Below, one piece after another: positions 59,034 to 64,000 of a DNA stretch of 64,000 bases. Numbering within the stretch: position 1 is the first letter of the stretch; every line of letters begins with the position of its first letter. The stretch covers positions 1 to 64,000 of the forward strand of contig NZ_JACJPI010000010.1 in the NCBI RefSeq assembly GCF_014695975.1, written 5' to 3'. The notes beneath the pieces were generated by a model that did no database searches, was not told the DNA's origin, and saw only the letters and a program-made list of their open reading frames with translations. A program made the position numbers and the translations under genes. Origin of the DNA: Leptolyngbya sp. FACHB-321. Its GTDB lineage: Bacteria; Cyanobacteriota; Cyanobacteriia; Leptolyngbyales; Leptolyngbyaceae.

Positions 59034-61010
59034 ATGACCATTGCTCAATCAACTACCTGTTTTCGCTACATCCAGGATTGGAGTGATCACTTCCTGCGAC
59101 TCTTTCCGCATCGTTTCGATTTCATTTGGGCAGAACATTCAAGTCCGAGTGCTGAAGTTGAGTGGAAAACTGAAAGTCGTCATCCCTTAAGTGATCGTCT
59201 CATCCAACAAGGTGCTTATCTCTTTGGTGTTCGCTTTGGTGCAGAGACAAGCTACTGCTTGCTTGACGTTGACACTGGCAGCGCCTATCACCCTAACAAT
59301 GATCCATTTGCCCTTTCCCGTATTGTTGCGGCACTAGAACCATTGGGACTAGTAAGTCCTGTAGCTTGCACGTCTAGTTACAGCGGTGGTTTACATCTCT
59401 ACTTTCCCTTTCAGTACCCTCAGAGTTCTTGGCAATTGGCGATCGCGCTTGCCTGTCTACTCGAAAATGCTGGCTTCAAACTCCAACCGGGACAACTCGA
59501 AGTCTTTCCCAATCCCAAACCCTACTCAACTGATAACGTTCCTAGTCTCTTCAACGCCCATAGACTTCCACTTCAAGCAGGCTCCTACTTACTCAATGAA
59601 GCATTTGAGCCAATCTGGAGTGATACCTGCACATTCACTAGCCAATGGCAGCTGGCACAACAGCGGAATGATCTTGCTAGCAGAACACTCAAACAAATCC
59701 TGAAGCAAGCTAAACGCAAGCATTTTGGCGTTTCAGGCAAAGCAGAGAAGTTTGTCAATGACTTGAACGCTGAGATTGAACTTGGTTGGACTGGCAGTGG
59801 TCAAACCAATCGGCTCTTAGGGCGCATTACGATGCGAGCCTACATTTTTCACCATGTGCTTTCGGGTGGAGCACCCTTAGTAGGCACGGCACTGGTGAGT
59901 GAGATTGTCGAAACGGCACAAGCACTCCCAGGTTATAGCGAGTGGTGCCGTCATCAACATGAAATTACACACCGTGCTGAGGAATGGGCACACTGCATTG
60001 AGGGGAGCCACTACTTCCACTTTGGCGATCAACTGAAAAAACCAAAGCCAGATTTTCAAGATCCAGTACTCACAGCCGCGATCGAGCAAGCTCCGTCTTG
60101 GAATCAACGCCGAGCGGCAGCAACCAGAGACCTCATCCGCCGAGCCATAGCAACTTTACTAGAGCAAAATGCTCTGCCAGTGAGACCTACCGCCCGCTTT
60201 CAAGCACTATTGAAATTTGGCATCGGTGGAGCATCCCTGTATCGACACCGTGACCTATGGCATCCCAGTCATTTTGGACTTGACTCAAACCAAACGGTAG
60301 CAGATGTCTTTACCGTGCCTGTGGAAAACCCCCCAGACCCCCCAAGCAGCAAAACGGACAGCCAGTTAGATTGCTTTGATGAAGCATCTAACTGGCTCAG
60401 TCCTCCAAGCTTATTATCTGACAATGATGGTAATAAGCCTTCTGGCAAGGCTTTGAGCGATCTTTGCACCATGCTTACTTCTGTAGTGGACAGTAATCAC
60501 TCGGTAGAACCTGACGTCTATCAGGTCATTGCAGAGGCACAGCAAGTTGTACGAGATGCTCAGCCACTTTCACTGAACGACAGCGGACAACAAGAACCCT
60601 TTCAAGCAGTGGCTCGAAGTGCTCGAGCACAGCAGCTTAAAGCTGAGGCAGCTAACCAAAGGCAAAGAACCCGGATGCAGGCATTCTTAAACTCGGGCGA
60701 TCCTATTTTGGTGGCAGAGGCACTGGCATGGATACAAGTGAATCCAGGTGTCTTGGAGGTTAGTCAGCTACAGCTTGATCTGTTAACCAAACACCAGTCA
60801 GAAGCGACATTCATCGAGCGCTCCGTCTTGCTGGCTGCGGTCGAATCACAAAGGCAGCGCTTGACTTGGTCAGAGCAACAAGTAGTGCATGATCTCCAGC
60901 AGCGTTTCGGCAAGAGCAGTTTAGCTACGCTGAGTGATCTGGAGTTACAGCACTGGTTAAAGCTGTTGAAGCAGACACCAATTGATCAACGAAGGCGAAC
61001 GGTTGATTAA
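59034..61010 (+). CDS. AEP-superfamily primase-like plasmid protein
   Basis: A 658-aa protein. Three motifs of archaeo-eukaryotic primases are in order: LLDVD (Asp78 and Asp80), SGGLHLYF (His121) and QLEVFPNP (Glu156). So the N-terminal 200 residues should be a primase/polymerase fold. Residues about 230-400 are helical and could be a PriCT-type domain. The C-terminal part is helical and Gln-rich, with no P-loop, so no helicase is fused. Such proteins are common on cyanobacterial plasmids, where they probably help replication or establishment. Placed about 500 bases beyond the iterons, it fits a replication helper. The start is decided by GGAG at 59025-59028, inside a hairpin. Confidence 0.65.
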   Translation: MTIAQSTTCFRYIQDWSDHFLRLFPHRFDFIWAEHSSPSAEVEWKTESRHPLSDRLIQQGAYLFGVRFGAETSYCLLDVDTGSAYHPNNDPFALSRIVAALEPLGLVSPVACTSSYSGGLHLYFPFQYPQSSWQLAIALACLLENAGFKLQPGQLEVFPNPKPYSTDNVPSLFNAHRLPLQAGSYLLNEAFEPIWSDTCTFTSQWQLAQQRNDLASRTLKQILKQAKRKHFGVSGKAEKFVNDLNAEIELGWTGSGQTNRLLGRITMRAYIFHHVLSGGAPLVGTALVSEIVETAQALPGYSEWCRHQHEITHRAEEWAHCIEGSHYFHFGDQLKKPKPDFQDPVLTAAIEQAPSWNQRRAAATRDLIRRAIATLLEQNALPVRPTARFQALLKFGIGGASLYRHRDLWHPSHFGLDSNQTVADVFTVPVENPPDPPSSKTDSQLDCFDEASNWLSPPSLLSDNDGNKPSGKALSDLCTMLTSVVDSNHSVEPDVYQVIAEAQQVVRDAQPLSLNDSGQQEPFQAVARSARAQQLKAEAANQRQRTRMQAFLNSGDPILVAEALAWIQVNPGVLEVSQLQLDLLTKHQSEATFIERSVLLAAVESQRQRLTWSEQQVVHDLQQRFGKSSLATLSDLELQHWLKLLKQTPIDQRRRTVD

Positions 61011-61116
61011 AGGCAACGGTCTAATGCCTTTTCCTGCGGGCTGGGGGGAGGCATCCAGCTGTTGACAGAAGCACCGCACTTTTGTCCTGGCAAAACGACT
61101 TTTTACCGAAGAAACT

Positions 61117-61458
61117 ATGCCTAAGCGTCTCAACTTCGACAAACTCCGTGAGTCACTCCAGCAACTTAGCTTGGAACAGGCAAGGCAACTCCACACAGAT
61201 CTAAGCGCCATCGTGCAAGCTCTAGAGCAGAAAGCTGCAAGCTCAGCAACGGTTACGGCAAACAGGCAGGAGGTTCTGGAAACCAGAAATATAGGCGATC
61301 GCCTTTATCAGTTAGAGCGCATACGCTGTGGCAAAGTCGGCTGTAAGTGTGCTGGCGAGCATGGCGAGTTGCATGGTCCCTACTGGTATGCCTATTGGCG
61401 AGATAATGAGAAGCTGAGAAGTCGTTATGTGGGTAAGCGATTGCGGCAAGTGGAATGA
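61117..61458 (+). CDS. DUF6788-like small zinc-binding-type protein
   Basis: A 113-aa protein. The first 65 residues form a helical Leu/Gln-rich stretch (FDKLRESLQQLSLEQARQL, possible coiled coil). The C-terminal half has RCGKVGCKCAGEHGELHGPY followed by WYAYWRDNEKLRSRYVGK. The R-C-G-x-x-G-C-x-C and HGPYWYxYWR pattern is that of DUF6788-type domains seen next to transposase and plasmid genes. Its three Cys and a His could bind a metal. It starts about 105 bases after the primase-like stop and has only a weak ribosome site. Function is not known. Confidence 0.6.
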   Translation: MPKRLNFDKLRESLQQLSLEQARQLHTDLSAIVQALEQKAASSATVTANRQEVLETRNIGDRLYQLERIRCGKVGCKCAGEHGELHGPYWYAYWRDNEKLRSRYVGKRLRQVE

Positions 61459-62041
61459 AGTCAGCACCCCGCACTGAAGTGACGGGGCTTCGTGCCTCTA
61501 ACGACAGTTAGCTGACCAGCCTCAGTCTTTACTGACTACGTTTTCAGGGTCATGACACCGATAGATGCTTTCCAGTCTGTTGCTCTGTCGTCAGCCGTCA
61601 AACAGCTTTACGAGGGGTAAGGCAGTGCGGCTGACCGAACAAGCGACTGCCCTTAGTCGAGTAATTAGTTCTTATGTACAAACCGTTGTTTCTTATGTAA
61701 GTACCGTTGCAGAAGTGGAACAGTAGGAGTACATCACTTTGTACATAAGATTTTGTTGTTTGTACATAAGAAACGTGTAAGCAGCTTTGGCGACAGCACT
61801 TGACGTGGAAACCCTCAAAACAATGATGAATGCTGCTAATTTCTTATGTACAAAGGGTCTTTTTCTTATGTACAGAGGGTCTTTTCTTGCAGTCAACTTG
61901 TACATAAGATTTTGTTTTTTGTACATAAGAAAATTTGTCACTCACGCAGCGCCAAGCCACCGCCAAGCTCACAAATTAGTTTTGGCAACCATTCCCTGCT
62001 CCCGGAGACTGCTGGCAAAACTCTACAGTGGCTCAACCTAA
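61459..62041. other. Spacer with eight TTCTTATGTACA sites
   Basis: No gene is supported; frames here are made by the repeats. A hairpin at 61467-61487 (CCCCG-CACT paired with AGTGA-CGGGG) lies just after the DUF6788-like stop and may end that transcript. It also resembles hairpins at IS200/IS605-type ends. The array of convergent sites is described in a separate entry. The relaxase gene ends at 62042 on the other strand. Confidence 0.45.
61669..61931. repeat. Two convergent units of paired TTCTTATGTACA sites
   Basis: Forward copies are at 61669-61680, 61690-61700 (weaker), 61841-61852 and 61863-61874. Reverse copies are at 61740-61750, 61761-61772, 61899-61909 and 61920-61931. Each direct pair is spaced 21 or 22 bases, about two helical turns, and a forward pair always precedes a reverse pair. 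This gives two complete units here; a third stands at 27150-27426. They look like binding sites for a protein that contacts pairs. Confidence 0.75.
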
Positions 62042-63652
62042 TTACATTTTTCCGTCCTGTGCTCTCCGTGTTTGAGCCCGCCGCGCTTCTCGCTGCCGTT
62101 TCTCCAATGCCTGTTGTATTTGCACCACGTTTTGCGTCAACGTCGTCTTCACGGTATGCCACGGGTATGTTCGCAACGCCCGCTGCACCCTGGGCGACTG
62201 CTGCAAAAGCCCCACGATCGCCTCCGTCTTATACCCCTGCTGACATGCTAACGCTGTCACCGCAGACTCAATTTGCTGTACGTCCGTCAGCCCTCGCTGT
62301 TGGGTCTGTGCTGACAACACTTCCCACCGTTCCTGGTCACTCGCATTCTGTAAGCCCACCCAAACCGCTCGTTGCTCCAGCGCTTCAATGTGGTTTTGTG
62401 TCCACTGGAGCATAGCCTTAAGGCTCTCTGCTTGCACTTGCTCATTCGTGCCTACTGACCAACCATCTCTTAAGCCGTCTTCTTGCTCTGCGTCAGCGAT
62501 CGCCACTGGTGGCAGGTTTAAGGTACCCTCACTTAGTACGACTGCGGCGGCTTCTGGGGCTAAGGCTGATTCTGTTACAGCATGAGCGTTACTTGGCTCT
62601 ATGCCCTGCTGCGGTTTAGGCTCAATGAATGCTGTAACAGAAACCGTTTCTACTGCAATTGATTCTGTTACAGCATGTTTGACTAAGCAATCTCGTTCCG
62701 GTGGCACGACCGCAAAAGCTCTTCCTGTGTCGGTTTCAGTCGCTTCTGATTCTGTTACAGAATGATCTGAGCCTGCGTTTAACTCAGTTTGTGTTGGCTC
62801 AGTTGCTACGTCTATAGGTAGCGCTGCTAATCGTGCAGCATCTACCTGAGCCTCTACCGTTACCTCGTCTGCCCCAAAGCTGATCCCAAAGGTGGACTCT
62901 AAGCCCCGTTTCGTGTAACGCTTGCCCAACTTAGTGGCTGAAAAGGTGCGCACTTTATTGTTTTCTATTGCTAGCTGGTAGAGCAGTGCCCAACTCCCAT
63001 CGTCTCTAGGTGTGGCTATGAGCGTCACTCCTGCCTGCTGCAGCTTATTTTGTAAGTCCTCCAGCGTCTCTGTCCCTACGACACAACGTTCAATGCTCTC
63101 CTGTATGACCCGTCGGGGTATGGGTTTTCCCGTCTCACGAGACTGCCTAACTTCCGCCACACTGGGCGCTTTGACGTCCACCTCCCAACTGTTCTTGAGC
63201 CTCGGTAGGTCAAACTCTTCCTCCAGCGTGCGCATAGCAACTTCGGTGCGGCGTTTCTGGAAGCTGTCGTTGACCACTTGCCCGTCCAGCCGGATACGAT
63301 TTTCAATTAAATGAAGATGGCAGTCATCAGTGTCGTTGTGTTTGGCTAACACAAACTGGTTCATGACTGGATCAAAACCCATGAGATCCATGAACCGGTG
63401 CGCGATCGCTCGTAGTTGAGGCGGTTCTAACTCAGAGGAAAAGGCAATGGAGAAGTGCGCCACATAGTTTTCAGTGTGCCGTTTTGCCCCATTGCGGTGA
63501 TGGGGTTGAAAGGCGACCTCAAACTCGCGTGCCATCACGGCTGGTGTGTCTGCTGCGCAATTGGTGTCCAGCAGTTCTGCTTTGTCTTTCGTCAGCACAT
63601 AGTTGAGACAGCCGTAGGCACTTTTGCCCACCGTCACTTTAGCAATTGGCAT
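62042..63652 (-). CDS. MOBP/VirD2-like relaxase
   Basis: The start is put at the ATG ending at 63652 (536 aa, MPIAKVTVGKSAYGCLNYVL); the frame extends to a TTG at 63787, but that part looks like a pentapeptide-repeat remnant. Residues about 1-200 form the relaxase: a Tyr-containing start (SAYGCLNY), then HNDTDDCHLHLIENRI with His105, Asp107, His112, His114 and Asn118. These are the metal-binding and catalytic histidine motif III of MOBP-class enzymes. It should nick the plasmid at oriT, stay on the 5' end and be taken up by the coupling protein. The C-terminal half is acidic, with HAVTES-type repeats, then a helical Gln-rich part. The oriT itself is not identified. Confidence 0.8.
   Translation of the reverse strand: MPIAKVTVGKSAYGCLNYVLTKDKAELLDTNCAADTPAVMAREFEVAFQPHHRNGAKRHTENYVAHFSIAFSSELEPPQLRAIAHRFMDLMGFDPVMNQFVLAKHNDTDDCHLHLIENRIRLDGQVVNDSFQKRRTEVAMRTLEEEFDLPRLKNSWEVDVKAPSVAEVRQSRETGKPIPRRVIQESIERCVVGTETLEDLQNKLQQAGVTLIATPRDDGSWALLYQLAIENNKVRTFSATKLGKRYTKRGLESTFGISFGADEVTVEAQVDAARLAALPIDVATEPTQTELNAGSDHSVTESEATETDTGRAFAVVPPERDCLVKHAVTESIAVETVSVTAFIEPKPQQGIEPSNAHAVTESALAPEAAAVVLSEGTLNLPPVAIADAEQEDGLRDGWSVGTNEQVQAESLKAMLQWTQNHIEALEQRAVWVGLQNASDQERWEVLSAQTQQRGLTDVQQIESAVTALACQQGYKTEAIVGLLQQSPRVQRALRTYPWHTVKTTLTQNVVQIQQALEKRQREARRAQTRRAQDGKM
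62568..62764. repeat. Three direct GATTCTGTTACAGCATG repeats within the relaxase gene
   Basis: Direct copies lie at 62568-62584, 62661-62677 and 62748-62764 (the last with one mismatch), and a related inverted copy, GCTGTAACAGAAAC, at 62631-62644. On the coding strand they make the HAVTES-type repeats of the linker. Related TTCTGTTACA motifs lie upstream of the transfer operon (1029-1089). Confidence 0.65.
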
Positions 63653-64000
63653 GGGAGGAGGAAGCGGAAGGAGGGAGCGTGTCCCTTCTAGTGTTCCCTC
63701 CAATGGTGGGGTGATTGTAAGGTCAACACGTTTAAGACTGGCATCTTGAAGGTCAACACCGCTGAAGTTGGCTTGGCTAGAGTCCAACAGTCCCTGAGCA
63801 GGACTTATGTTTCGTTACCCGATTGCTTTTAAAGTCCTTTTCACCTCAGGAGACAAACTCTGTTTTATATACGGCTGTCTAGTGCCTGGCAGCTTTGTTT
63901 GATTCCGTATAAAAAGCGCCAGTAGGGTCATAGTTGGCTAGATAGCTTGTGGTAATTTTTATGCGGTTGCATTTAAAACAGCCAGCATGAAGGTGGCAGT
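63653..64000. other. Region upstream of the relaxase; pentapeptide-repeat remnant
   Basis: On the minus strand 63653-63787 encodes SQANFSGVDLQDASLKRVDL in the relaxase frame, two to three A(D/N)LXX-type pentapeptide units. A stop lies upstream at about 63815-63817, and a TTG is the only start. It may be a scrap of a pentapeptide-repeat gene. The remaining 200 bases hold nothing I can name; the window ends here. Confidence 0.4.

Noticed and set aside
61467-61487. IS200/IS605 end or TnpB-associated RNA
   Set aside because: The hairpin resembles such ends, but no transposase or TnpB frame adjoins it; kept only as a possible terminator.
61787-62041. 84-codon frame rich in LMY and FLYIRK
   Set aside because: The peptide pattern is only the translation of the repeated TTCTTATGTACA sites; it is not a gene.

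Overview
The window reads as part of a large conjugative plasmid (or an integrated copy of one) from a cyanobacterium. The evidence is the frequent HIP1 octamer GCGATCGC, cyanobacteria-type genes (a decayed Ssl1498-type light-harvesting-like gene, a devBCA-type glycolipid exporter, a heterocyst-glycolipid/PUFA-type synthase), and a plasmid replication and mobilisation block (Rep with ten iterons, an AEP-primase-like protein, a MOBP-like relaxase). The genus cannot be named from the sequence.

Layout. (1) 1-1.29 kb: relics of two chromosome-type genes joined together, then a spacer. (2) 1.29-26.8 kb, all on the plus strand: a type IV secretion (conjugation) region. It has VirB2-, VirB3-, VirB4-, VirB5/TrbJ-, VirB6-, VirB8-, VirB10- and VirB9-like genes in that order. 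These are followed by a 1433-residue Calx-beta surface protein, a dual peptidoglycan hydrolase (GH19 plus M23), small exported proteins, a VirD4/TraD coupling ATPase, a 10-bp-period repeat array, and three genes of unknown function, two of which share a module. No VirB11-type ATPase is visible. (3) 27.7-31.1 kb, minus strand: a NACHT-HEAT STAND NTPase. (4) 31.2-36.3 kb: devBCA exporter on the minus strand, bracketed by decayed IS6-, IS1- and IS4/IS5-type transposases. (5) 36.3-53.3 kb, plus strand: a PfaD-like reductase, a 2392-aa PfaA-like synthase (KS-AT-4xACP-KR-DH), a six-helix membrane protein, a relic of an adenylate-forming enzyme, and a 2335-aa PfaC-like synthase with a built-in acyltransferase (KS-CLF-AT-DH-DH). 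(6) 54.0-64.0 kb: a small gene, an RNB-dsRBD ribonuclease, Rep and iterons, AEP-primase-like protein, a DUF6788-like protein, paired 12-bp sites, and the relaxase.

How it fits together. Blocks 2 and 6 look like plasmid backbone: transfer channel, coupling protein, relaxase, replication. Blocks 3-5 look like cargo. The cargo differs from the backbone in codon preference (GAT-rich against GAC-rich for Asp, judged by eye) and is edged by transposase relics. The synthase plus devBCA would make and export a long-chain polyketide or fatty-acyl lipid, but no PPTase and no TolC partner are in the window.

The features I would look at first are: convergent pairs of the site TTCTTATGTACA, spaced about two helical turns within each pair and present at two loci 34 kb apart; the 10-bp-phased array between the coupling-protein gene and the next gene; a Calx-beta protein and a cell-wall hydrolase that share a C-terminal/N-terminal module; the RNB-dsRBD RNase without cold-shock domains; and a Shine-Dalgarno-masking hairpin in front of the primase-like gene. 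All functional statements are from reading the sequence; no database search was run.
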